In this document: positions 1 to 5,789 of the stretch, piece by piece
Numbering within the stretch: the stretch's first letter is position 1
How the letters are laid out: each line of letters begins with the position of its first letter
DNA from: a bacterium
GTDB taxonomy: Bacteria; UBP7; UBA6624
Length of the DNA stretch: 12,408 nucleotides
NCBI GenBank assembly: GCA_014384545.1
Contig: JACNFQ010000026.1
Location: 1 to 12,408, forward strand
Direction of reading: 5' to 3'
Translations under genes and position numbers: made by a program
Notes under the pieces: model-generated
What the model was told of the DNA's origin: nothing
Database searches by the model: none
The model's input: only the letters and a program-made list of their open reading frames with translations

Positions 1-276
1 GGAGAGCGATACAGCCACATCCAACGAGGGGAGGACCACGGCCTTCGACTCCAGACAGTCGGGGATACACCCAAGGACGCGGGGGAATTTGGTGTTGCAT
101 TAGAAACAGCGATGCCTCTTGTCAGCGGGGTGTGGGGGGACGAATCGGGGTTTGGTTACTCCCTACAACGAGAAGGGGAGCGGGGTGTGTCCTTGCTCGT
201 TTGGTTGACGAATGCCCCCGCTCAAGCGCTGGACGCCCTAGAGTCGCTTCTGCCCACAACCGCACCATCTCAATAG
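1..276 (+). CDS. C-terminal end of an unrecognised protein (partial)
   Basis: An open frame enters from the left edge and runs 91 codons to a TAG at 274-276. No start lies in the window, so the N-terminus is missing. The translation looks protein-like, with mixed polar and hydrophobic stretches and ordinary codon use. It ends in a strand-like segment (GVSLLVWLTN) followed by a predicted helix (AQALDALESLL) and a short proline/threonine tail. I recognise no family. It is the only plausible plus-strand gene and converges on the minus-strand fibre cassette, separated by a repeat-filled gap. It could be a chance open frame, but 91 codons without a stop and the sensible composition argue for a real C-terminus. 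Confidence 0.5.
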   Translation, partial: GERYSHIQRGEDHGLRLQTVGDTPKDAGEFGVALETAMPLVSGVWGDESGFGYSLQREGERGVSLLVWLTNAPAQALDALESLLPTTAPSQ

Positions 277-335
277 ATTTCCGAAGGCCCCCCTGTTAGG
301 GAGACATCACCCGTCACCGCGTGCACCCCTTTCCG

Positions 336-359
336 TTAGGGCGACCACCACGGGTCGCC
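336..359 (+). repeat. 24-bp direct repeat, copy 1, with hairpin
   Basis: It matches 419-442 at 22 of 24 positions; the two differences are adjacent (GG here, CC there). It contains a perfect 7-bp inverted repeat, GGCGACC (340-346) and GGTCGCC (353-359), around a 6-nt loop. Short dispersed palindromes of this type resemble REP-like elements, but the family is not identified. Confidence 0.65.
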
Positions 360-418
360 GGATGTATCGTTTCCACATGCGAAGGGGTTCCTTTTTGTGG
401 GGGCGTGGTGTTAGGGCT

Positions 419-442
419 TTAGGGCGACCACCACCCGTCGCC
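419..442 (+). repeat. 24-bp direct repeat, copy 2, with hairpin
   Basis: Second copy of the 24-bp module, 83 bp from the first. The inverted repeat is GGCGAC (423-428) with GTCGCC (437-442) around 8 nt. It overlaps the start of the 44-bp dispersed repeat, so the two are probably parts of one larger composite element. A weaker relative (AGGGCGACC, then CACCCGT) lies at about 5769-5789, at the end of the dikinase gene. Confidence 0.6.
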
Positions 443-474
443 ACATGCGTCGGGCGCGGACATGAGGGACGGAG
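431..474 (+). repeat. 44-bp dispersed repeat, copy 1
   Basis: It is identical to 5719-5762 except for one C/T difference (position 456 here). It contains an imperfect hairpin at 434-454: CCCG-T-CGC pairs with GCG-T-CGGG around CACAT, with a single T/T mismatch. It lies about 150 bp past the stop of the usher-like gene. Same orientation and same position (operon 3' flank) as copy 2. Confidence 0.8.
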
Positions 475-483
475 ACCAGAGAA

Positions 484-612
484 GGACGCTTGCGTCCGGC
501 ACTGCGCCGGAGGGTCGGCAGGCCCCTTAGCCTAGGGGTTGTTCCTTCGGCACACTCTGGGTGAGGACCTGGAAGGGCACAATGGACCCGAAATGGTGGC
601 TCGGAGAGCCAC
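484..612. other. Cluster of small inverted repeats, possible structured RNA or 3' UTR
   Basis: Four short inverted repeats follow one another. GGACG-CTTG-CGTCC is at 484-497, CCGGC-ACTGC-GCCGG at 496-510, CCCCT-TAGCCT-AGGGG at 523-538 (extendable by two G-U pairs if read on the plus strand), and GTGGCT-CGGAG-AGCCAC at 596-612. The plus-strand CTTG loop closed by G-C is a known stable tetraloop, so a plus-strand RNA is slightly favoured. No match to RNase P, SRP RNA, tmRNA or 6S RNA is evident to me. The 596-612 stem lies just past the usher-like gene stop and could be a weak terminator, but no T run follows it. Confidence 0.3.
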
Positions 613-622
613 AACCCCCGAC

Positions 623-3472
623 CTAACGGGTTCCTGTTAGATTAATCGGTTCTACGAGCTCTAGGCTCTCAGGCTTGTGGAACCAAACCAAATGGGCATC
701 CTTCAGGGTGATAACGCCCCCTTCAGCAACTTCAACCACCATTTCGGGGCCATTCCACTTGAGTCTCTTCCCCACTGGAATATCCCCCTTATGGACCGTA
801 ACCCGCCAGATACCGGGCAGGAGACCACCAACCTCGTACATTCCTTCTTGATTCGTTATGACGACAAAATGAAGATCTTCCCATGCGCCATGCCTAAAGT
901 GGAGAGCTATCCCTGAAACGGGGACCAAACAACCCCATCCATTCCCACCTCCAACTCCATTCGCTCCTGCCCCCGAAGCGTTCCCATTCGTCCTTCCCGG
1001 TGAGGGAACATACCCCAAAGAACACTCCTCATAAATATCATTCTTGTATCCGTTCGTGTGCCCGTTCCCATTCCCTGTCCCCTGAAGCACGCCCCTCCTG
1101 AATTCCGTAGATTGAGGAGGGGGACCAGCGACCACCAAGACTCTCCCGTTGATGCGTCCTGGTCTGACCACGGGAACATCTATACTCAAATCATCCCCGG
1201 GTGTGATGCGGACAGAGAGGGGCAAGGGGTGGTTTATAGTCCAAGAGAGCCCCAATCCTTTCGTATCCACATCCAAGTCATAATCCCCTGGGGACACCCC
1301 CTCAAAAGAGAACGCTCCCTGCTTGTCCGTTAGCGTCGTTCTTTCTCCTAGCGAAATGGGAACCCCCTCAAACAGCTCTCCTTCCTCGGAAACCAACCGT
1401 CCAACTAATCCACCTCCAGAACCAAAGGGAGAAGGCAAAGAGAGGCTGCGCGCAAGTTGAACCCCCCCCACAATCTCTTGGCCACTCCCGCGAGTAATAG
1501 CGTACCCCGTCAAGCGCCACTCAGCCAGTGAGCCCCCTAGATCTCTTCCTAGAGAGATTCTTGTTTGGGGTCTTTCTTGACAGATGTCATCCGCCAATCC
1601 GCCACAAGTAAGTGCCTGTCCCTCAACCTGAAACCAACTCTCATCACTCATTTGCCAACGGGACAACAAGGACCAATCCCTCTTGAATACAAAGGACTCG
1701 TCCCCTCGTGGATCGGGGTCAACACGAACTTGGAGATACCACTTGGGGTGGGGAGCGTATCGCATGGAGAACCTAGGGCGAATCACACGCTGGGTACCCC
1801 CCCCTTCAACCTTCTCCCCAATCCCCCATTCCGCAGTAGCCAGTAACCCTCCTAACAAGCTCCAATCCACACGACCATTCCATAACTTCTCGACAGAAGA
1901 TAGGGGTTGGAGAGAGGTCTCTCCAAAGTGCGTACGAGACCGACTCAATGTAAAAGTGATGTTCTTTATTGCAGACCAAGTAACACCCACTGTATGACCC
2001 AGTGCGTCTCGTCCCCCCGCCAAATCAACACGGGGTGAGCGCTCTCGGCGGCTCTGGACCCAAACTTGCCAACTCTCTGAAGCCCGAAAACCTAAGAACC
2101 CCCAGCCCAAAGCTCGATTTCGAATCGTTCCCTGAAATCCTGCTGAGGCTCCCTCTAGTTCCACTCCATAACTCCATCTTCCCTCTGTCCCTCTCAACGA
2201 TCCCCTTAGTGCGGGTTCCATCTCTCCACCGTCCGACTCTCTACCCAGTGCGACCTCAGACTCCCAAGAGAGGGATCCCGAACGCCCCTTTCCCCACACA
2301 GAAGCGACCTGAACGGCACTGTTGGGATTATTCGTGCCCCTTTCTGAATGGAAAGCGACAAGACCATACCGAAACAATTCGCCGCGACCTCCAGAATAGG
2401 ACAGACCTGATGTTCTACCTAGAAGCGTCTCTTTGGGGTCGGATAAGGAAGAGAAGAAGGAGAGGCGCCCCCTTTGAGTATCAAAATGAATCTTGGCCCA
2501 GTCCCCCCATTGCCCCGTAGCGGACAATCTGGTAAATCCCTGTCCCGTCCTCCCCACAAGAAGCCCGCCCCACCGATCGTCGTTGATGCCCAGTGTCGTC
2601 TCTCTGCGTGAGAATGTGCCCTGACCCCCAAACGCTATCGCTTCGCCTAATCTTAGGTGTCCCGTTCTATGAGGGGAGATCGTTCCCTCTAGTGCAAGGT
2701 TGATTCCTCCCGTACCCGCACCTTGCCCTTGAACAGTACTCTCAATCTCTACCCTCCCCCTCAATCTCTCAGCCCCCGAGGCATTGGGGAGAACGGGTGT
2801 GGTGATTCTCGTTTCTGTTGCGCCACGCTCCAAGGGCAACAGTGTCGTTGTTGCGACAAGCCGGAGCGTATGTTGGGTTTCTGTAGCTAGGAGGCTTGGA
2901 GGGTGAACAAGGGCAGTAATCCAGACCCCCTCACCGGGCAGAAGGTTGAAGGAGGAGGGACTCACTTCTACCCGCCAATCCCGAGAGGAGTGCCCAGAAA
3001 CAACCCCTTCCACAGTGAGATTGCTTCGGTTTTCTAGCCAACGCTTCGTTCGGAAAGGAATCCCCGAAAACGCCGGTTCTCCCCCCGAAGAGGGTCTAAA
3101 CCCAATTCTCCCACTTGACACAACGACCAAGTGGCGAACCCGCACATAGGTTCCACCTCCCTCTTCTTCCCACCGAAGACTCACCTCTACAGGACCGGGT
3201 GGAGAATCGGCTGGAACCGAGAAAAGAGGCGTTACCCAGCTACTTTCCGCTTGAAGTATCGTCAGTTCGCCCGTAAGTGAGCCTAGAGACAACCAACCCA
3301 GAGGAGCCTTGATTTCCCAACGCCCTCGTAAGGGCGTATCTGCCTTGTTCTCTAGAAAGAAGGGAACAGCAACGACTGTGTGGGGGATGACTCTAAGGAC
3401 GCTTTCTGACGGTGGAGGAGTATTTCCAGCACCCAGAAAAGAGAGTGTCAATAGGAGTGAGGCAAGCCTCAC
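623..3472 (-). CDS. Usher-like secreted outer-membrane beta-barrel protein
   Basis: A 949-residue protein starting at GTG, with a signal peptide (MRLASLLLTLSFLGAG). Residues about 20-115 and 120-215 look like two Ig/NEW3-type beta domains. About 235-685 is rich in alternating aromatic/polar strands (GRVEIES, YGLVAFHSERG, WQVWVQSRRE), typical of an outer-membrane barrel. About 686-770 is a carboxypeptidase-regulatory-like domain (GRLVSEEGELFEGVPISLG, then FSFEGVSPGDYDLDV). A second such domain (about 772-935) is split by a Gly/Asn-rich insert (about 786-847) with Cys817 and Cys848 near its end. GTG overlaps the upstream chaperone-like stop (GTGA). Size, barrel, C-terminal beta domains and context suggest a usher or surface anchor for the fibre, but I see no classical FimD signature. 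It could instead be an unrelated outer-membrane protein. Confidence 0.8.
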   Translation of the reverse strand: MRLASLLLTLSFLGAGNTPPPSESVLRVIPHTVVAVPFFLENKADTPLRGRWEIKAPLGWLSLGSLTGELTILQAESSWVTPLFSVPADSPPGPVEVSLRWEEEGGGTYVRVRHLVVVSSGRIGFRPSSGGEPAFSGIPFRTKRWLENRSNLTVEGVVSGHSSRDWRVEVSPSSFNLLPGEGVWITALVHPPSLLATETQHTLRLVATTTLLPLERGATETRITTPVLPNASGAERLRGRVEIESTVQGQGAGTGGINLALEGTISPHRTGHLRLGEAIAFGGQGTFSRRETTLGINDDRWGGLLVGRTGQGFTRLSATGQWGDWAKIHFDTQRGRLSFFSSLSDPKETLLGRTSGLSYSGGRGELFRYGLVAFHSERGTNNPNSAVQVASVWGKGRSGSLSWESEVALGRESDGGEMEPALRGSLRGTEGRWSYGVELEGASAGFQGTIRNRALGWGFLGFRASESWQVWVQSRRERSPRVDLAGGRDALGHTVGVTWSAIKNITFTLSRSRTHFGETSLQPLSSVEKLWNGRVDWSLLGGLLATAEWGIGEKVEGGGTQRVIRPRFSMRYAPHPKWYLQVRVDPDPRGDESFVFKRDWSLLSRWQMSDESWFQVEGQALTCGGLADDICQERPQTRISLGRDLGGSLAEWRLTGYAITRGSGQEIVGGVQLARSLSLPSPFGSGGGLVGRLVSEEGELFEGVPISLGERTTLTDKQGAFSFEGVSPGDYDLDVDTKGLGLSWTINHPLPLSVRITPGDDLSIDVPVVRPGRINGRVLVVAGPPPQSTEFRRGVLQGTGNGNGHTNGYKNDIYEECSLGYVPSPGRTNGNASGAGANGVGGGNGWGCLVPVSGIALHFRHGAWEDLHFVVITNQEGMYEVGGLLPGIWRVTVHKGDIPVGKRLKWNGPEMVVEVAEGGVITLKDAHLVWFHKPESLELVEPINLTGTR

Positions 3473-3476
3473 TCCT
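3453..3476 (-). promoter_or_regulatory. Hairpin burying the usher-like start codon
   Basis: This is a perfect inverted repeat with 11-nt arms, AGGAGTGAGGC and GCCTCACTCCT, separated by 2 nt. In the transcript it folds as a 10-bp stem with a CUUG loop closed by G-C, a known stable tetraloop. The 5' arm contains the chaperone-like stop (TGA) and the usher-like GTG; the 3' arm is within usher-like codons 4-7. A modest ribosome site (AGAGGT, 3482-3487) lies 9 nt before GTG, outside the stem. The arrangement predicts that usher-like translation depends on ribosomes finishing the upstream gene. Confidence 0.6.
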
Positions 3477-4365
3477 CAACGACCTCTACCTCTTGTTCGT
3501 TGGGTGTGGAAATGTGAAGTGGCGCCAAGAAACCTTTGAGCTGTTTTGATCCATCATCGGCAATAACAGCGAGTTGGTAATCCCCGTCAGAAATAGCGAC
3601 GGAGAAATCTGAAGTGGAAAACCTATACCTGTGTGCTTTCCCCGGTTGGAGCGTCCAAACTAAGCTCTCTACCGTTGTTAGGATTTCGCCATCAAGAGAC
3701 CGAATCTCCATCCAGACTTTGGGGCGAAGGATGACATTTCCCACATTACGGAATGTCGCTACCACCTCTCCGACACCATCACCCGCTTCAATCTCTTCAG
3801 CGTCAAGTTCATATCGGAGAGTACCGTCTATCTGAACATAGATCTTTATGGCGTAGGCAAACGCAATGCCGATGCCAAACCGCGTTACCCTTTCCCCCTC
3901 ATCCACTTCTTCCCATTCCCGTCGCTCTCGCTCGGACTTCACCACAATCGCTGCCCAATGGGATCCATTGGGGTCGGATTGGGTAAGTAGTTCGCTAGGA
4001 GGAGGTACTGTTATCTCGTAGGTAACGATACCCACGCCCCCAGACGGCACAGAAAGGAAAGCGGGCGAAAAAGTGATCCAGTTTCCCAGAGAGCGTGCAT
4101 GGCTCCCGGGCTCTTCCCAAAGGTCTACCCCTTCTTCATTCGTGGTGAAATCCCTCAGAGAGACACTAAATGATAGGGTTTCGTCCGCCTTGTTTGTGAC
4201 CAGAAGCCGCCCCTGCGTTGAACTCCCCAATGCCAATAAATGATCTGTCGTAAAAGGAGCTACAGTAAACGCCCCCCCTGTACTTACTTCGGTATCAGCA
4301 ACCAAAGGGACAATCCCCCCCATAACAATGAGGAGGAATGGTACTTGACGAAGGAATGCCCTCAT
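3469..4365 (-). CDS. Two-domain Ig-like periplasmic protein, putative fibre chaperone
   Basis: A 298-residue protein. I chose ATG at 4365 because it begins a signal peptide (MRAFLRQVPFLLIVMGGIV, cleavage near VAD) and forms an ATGA overlap with the upstream subunit gene. The longer frame to 4554 has an implausible Arg/Gly-rich leader. Domain 1 (about 25-150) has a chaperone-like or DUF916-like pattern: RLLVTNKADETLSFSVSLRD, then WITFSPAFLSVPSGG and GSHWAAIVVKS. Domain 2 (about 165-285) is a second beta-sandwich (VVATFRNVGNVILRPKVWM, TLQPGKAHRYRFST). The C-terminus is acidic (EQEVEVVEE). Two Ig domains between subunit and barrel genes match PapD-type organisation, but assignment rests on pattern and context. 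I see no ribosome site, so translation is probably coupled to the preceding gene. Confidence 0.8.
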   Translation of the reverse strand: MRAFLRQVPFLLIVMGGIVPLVADTEVSTGGAFTVAPFTTDHLLALGSSTQGRLLVTNKADETLSFSVSLRDFTTNEEGVDLWEEPGSHARSLGNWITFSPAFLSVPSGGVGIVTYEITVPPPSELLTQSDPNGSHWAAIVVKSERERREWEEVDEGERVTRFGIGIAFAYAIKIYVQIDGTLRYELDAEEIEAGDGVGEVVATFRNVGNVILRPKVWMEIRSLDGEILTTVESLVWTLQPGKAHRYRFSTSDFSVAISDGDYQLAVIADDGSKQLKGFLAPLHISTPNEQEVEVVEE

Positions 4366-4838
4366 AAGGGGCTTAGTAGGTAGGTGATGAAATCGTAGTC
4401 GTAGGTGCCCTCGGCATCGCTCTCCCAAGCGACCTTTATCCTGTAATCCACCACGACATCCACCGTCCCTGGTGGCGAAGTCGTCCCCCCTGTTGCTAGG
4501 GTCGCTTCGGTCGCCGACAAGGAGGTATAGGCTCCACCCCCTGAAGGTCTCCAAAGAACATCAGCCCGGGGCTTGACCCCCCAACATCCAGCCCCCGTAC
4601 AGCTCCATGATGCTGTCGTGCCCTTTAGGGTGAGTTTCCAGTTGATATCCGATTCCACAGTCAGTGTGTTGGCTGCTAGTTGTTCCACATATCCCGTATC
4701 GAAATCCGAGACCGTGGGTGTAGAGATCGTAACGACATTGGTATCTATCGTCAAGTTCTGGATGGCATGAATCGGGAATGGGCTTATCCCAAGAGCAACG
4801 AGAAAGAGGATTCCGCATAACGAACCCTTATTGCTCAT
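4362..4838 (-). CDS. Secreted fibre-subunit-like protein B
   Basis: A 158-residue secreted protein when started at ATG 4838, which begins a clean signal peptide (MSNKGSLCGILFLVALG, cleavage near IHA). An upstream in-frame ATG at 4859 would add MGGLVCI and start in a 7-G run; neither start has a good ribosome site, though the G run lies 12 nt before 4838. The mature part is a paralogue of the neighbouring subunit A. Shared blocks are SDFDTGYVE near the N-terminus, TLTVESDINWKL, then VVVDYRIKVAWESD and TYDYDFITYLLS at the C-terminus. It has a close Cys pair (WSCTGAGCWG). It overlaps the chaperone-like gene by ATGA. A minor or tip subunit role is inferred from its position after subunit A. Confidence 0.78.
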   Translation of the reverse strand: MSNKGSLCGILFLVALGISPFPIHAIQNLTIDTNVVTISTPTVSDFDTGYVEQLAANTLTVESDINWKLTLKGTTASWSCTGAGCWGVKPRADVLWRPSGGGAYTSLSATEATLATGGTTSPPGTVDVVVDYRIKVAWESDAEGTYDYDFITYLLSPL

Positions 4839-4868
4839 AATACAGACCAACCCCCCCATGCTACGGTG

Positions 4869-4895
4869 TGGAGGTAGGACCGTTTCCTACCTCCA
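4869..4895 (-). other. Perfect intercistronic hairpin between subunit genes A and B
   Basis: An 11-bp perfect stem, TGGAGGTAGGA with TCCTACCTCCA, around a 5-nt loop (AACGG on the minus strand). It lies in the gap between the stop of subunit A (4924) and the start of subunit B. No T run follows, so it is a poor intrinsic terminator. A 3'-stabilising or processing stem, as between major-subunit and downstream genes in several fimbrial operons, is more likely (inference). Confidence 0.65.
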
Positions 4896-4923
4896 AAGAA
4901 TCCTATACTAGCAGCGTCCCGTT

Positions 4924-5520
4924 CTAGTTAGCCGAAAGCGTATAAACGACACTGTCGTAATCGTAGGTGCACGTGGTACCCGTGCCAGCATTATCTGCAA
5001 CCGTGTCGGTTTCCCAAGCTAGATCGGTTCGGTAATCAATGGCGATCGTGGTATCCGTGCCACCACCTCCATTCCCCGATGCCCCTGTAGCAGCACCCGT
5101 TTGTACATTCGCTTCGGCACCCACTGCGGTCAACGCAGTGCCGGCCGTTCCAAAGTTATCTAAGCTCCAGTCAATCGAGCTTACAGCTTTGCTTGCGGGA
5201 CAAGTCGTCGTGGCAGCAGCCGTTATAACCCAACCATCAGAACCATCCACTGTATCCCCAGCAACCTGAACTTTCCAAGCGGTATTCGCATTGACTGTCA
5301 AGGTGTGATCGGGGGTAGAAGATAACTCAATATACCCATTGTCAAAGTCGGCGACAGCAGCTGTCCCCTGATTGACGGTAGCGCTATCGTTTGTCAAGTC
5401 AAATGTCTTACCGGTGACAAAGTCAAGCCCCACATTCTGCGTCGTTGCAGCAAAAAGATGGAAACCGCCAAAGAGTGCAATCGCACTCAAGACGAGAATC
5501 CGAAAAACCCTCTTATTCAT
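4924..5520 (-). CDS. Secreted fibre-subunit-like protein A, probable major subunit
   Basis: A 198-residue secreted protein. ATG 5520 is chosen because AAAGGAGG (5531-5538) lies 10 nt upstream and the protein then starts with a signal peptide (MNKRVFRILVLSAIALFGG, cleavage near LFA). The mature part is Thr/Ala/Gly/Asp-rich and beta-predicted, with few charges, like pilins and fibre subunits. Blocks shared with subunit B are ADFDNGYIE, HTLTVNANTAWKV, IAIDYRTDLAWETD and TYDYDSVVYTLSAN. Two Cys (TTTCPASK and GTTCTYDYD) may form a disulfide. It is first in the cassette, has the best ribosome site, and follows the C-tract promoter, so it is probably the abundant subunit. I cannot assign a named pilin family. 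Confidence 0.82.
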   Translation of the reverse strand: MNKRVFRILVLSAIALFGGFHLFAATTQNVGLDFVTGKTFDLTNDSATVNQGTAAVADFDNGYIELSSTPDHTLTVNANTAWKVQVAGDTVDGSDGWVITAAATTTCPASKAVSSIDWSLDNFGTAGTALTAVGAEANVQTGAATGASGNGGGGTDTTIAIDYRTDLAWETDTVADNAGTGTTCTYDYDSVVYTLSAN

Positions 5521-5530
5521 TCTTGATGAA

Positions 5531-5538
5531 CCTCCTTT
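5531..5538 (-). promoter_or_regulatory. Strong ribosome binding site of subunit A
   Basis: AAAGGAGG ends 10 nt before ATG 5520. It settles the start against the longer frame reaching 5598, whose extra residues are not signal-like. Confidence 0.85.
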
Positions 5539-5572
5539 ATTTTGAGGGTCAGGTCGCCCCTTCCCTCTTTCT

Positions 5573-5588
5573 TGTACTCTAGTGTACA
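5573..5588. promoter_or_regulatory. 16-bp imperfect palindrome over the predicted transcription start
   Basis: TGTACTCTAGTGTACA reads the same on both strands except for one mismatched pair (arms TGTAC/GTACA around a CTAG core). It begins at the downstream edge of the putative -10 element and spans the predicted +1 (about 5581), a typical repressor-operator position. The binding protein is unknown. Confidence 0.4.
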
Positions 5589-5617
5589 TTATCAGCAATA
5601 TGTGGGGGGGGGGGGGG
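5588..5617 (-). promoter_or_regulatory. Putative subunit A promoter with C14 tract in place of the -35/spacer
   Basis: On the minus strand a -10-like GATAAT (5593 to 5588) is preceded by 10 nt and then by 14 consecutive C (5617 to 5604). Counting from a start near 5581, the tract covers about -23 to -36. No good -35 hexamer exists at normal spacing. A weak TAGAAC upstream of the tract is 26 bp away and would come to 17 bp if about nine C were lost. Expression is therefore predicted to vary with tract length. The promoter is a prediction from sequence alone. Confidence 0.5.
5604..5617 (+). repeat. Mononucleotide tract G14 (C14 on the coding strand)
   Basis: Fourteen consecutive G on the plus strand. 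Other G/C runs in the window reach only 7-8, so this is a clear outlier and lies in the upstream region of a fibre gene. Tracts this long are prone to slipped-strand changes during replication, and also to assembly error in length. Confidence 0.9.
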
Positions 5618-5648
5618 CAGTTCTAGACCGTATTGAGACCTAGCAACT

Positions 5649-5672
5649 AGATAGAAGTCTATCTTGAGACTT
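5649..5672. promoter_or_regulatory. Overlapping dyad symmetries upstream of the C tract
   Basis: Two overlapping inverted repeats share sequence here. AGATAG-AAGT-CTATCT is at 5649-5664 and AAGTCT-ATCTTG-AGACTT at 5655-5672. They lie about 70-90 bp upstream of the predicted start, where an activator could bind. The role is speculative. Confidence 0.3.
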
Positions 5673-5718
5673 TCTCATCCCCTATTCTCGTCTTGTACGG
5701 ATAGAGAAGGTGACCCTT

Positions 5719-5762
5719 CCACCCGTCGCCACATGCGTCGGGCGTGGACATGAGGGACGGAG
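5719..5762 (+). repeat. 44-bp dispersed repeat, copy 2
   Basis: It matches 431-474 at 43 of 44 positions, in the same orientation, with the same imperfect hairpin (CCCG-T-CGC / GCG-T-CGGG). It lies 27 bp past the stop of the dikinase gene and over 100 bp upstream of the C tract. A 3'-flank element such as a REP-like repeat or mRNA-end structure is a reasonable guess. Confidence 0.8.
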
Positions 5763-5789
5763 GCTATCTAGGGCGACCGAACACCCGTG

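Larger units (their letters stand above)
277..622. other. Repeat- and hairpin-rich intergenic region
   Basis: This is 346 bp between two convergent genes with no convincing coding frame. It holds two 24-bp direct repeats (336-359 and 419-442), one copy of the 44-bp dispersed element (431-474), and a run of small inverted repeats from 484 to 612. Recurring words such as GTTAGGG (about 292, 335 and 410) and ACCCGTC (about 309 and 433) suggest decayed copies of a repeat module. I see no clear U-tract terminator for either gene. A minus-strand frame at 411-614 is rejected because it runs through these repeats. Confidence 0.7.

Noticed and set aside
411-614. 67-residue minus-strand open frame rich in Arg and Pro
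   Set aside because: It runs through the dispersed repeats and hairpins, has no ribosome site, and its C-terminal part would be encoded by the 44-bp repeat also present at 5719-5762.
277-622. CRISPR array or known structural RNA in the left intergenic region
   Set aside because: Repeats are too few and irregularly spaced for CRISPR, and I see no landmark motifs of RNase P, SRP RNA, tmRNA, 6S RNA or tRNA.
1462-1804. Two 8-G runs (coding strand) in the usher-like gene as additional phase-variation sites
   Set aside because: Runs of 7-8 G or C also occur in ppdK (6551-6558), the chaperone-like gene, subunit B and tsaD, so this length is background here. Only the 14-base tract stands out.
2002-2520. 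172-codon plus-strand open frame
   Set aside because: Antisense to the barrel region of the usher-like gene, with shadow-like composition and no recognisable domain.
3469-4554. Long form of the chaperone-like gene starting inside subunit B
   Set aside because: The extra 63 residues are Arg/Gly-rich and not signal-like, while ATG 4365 begins a good signal peptide and forms an ATGA overlap.
4851-4859. ATG followed by a G run as the start of subunit B and as a translational slippage switch
   Set aside because: Only 7 G, no ribosome site upstream, and the in-frame ATG at 4838 gives a better signal peptide. Kept only as an alternative start.
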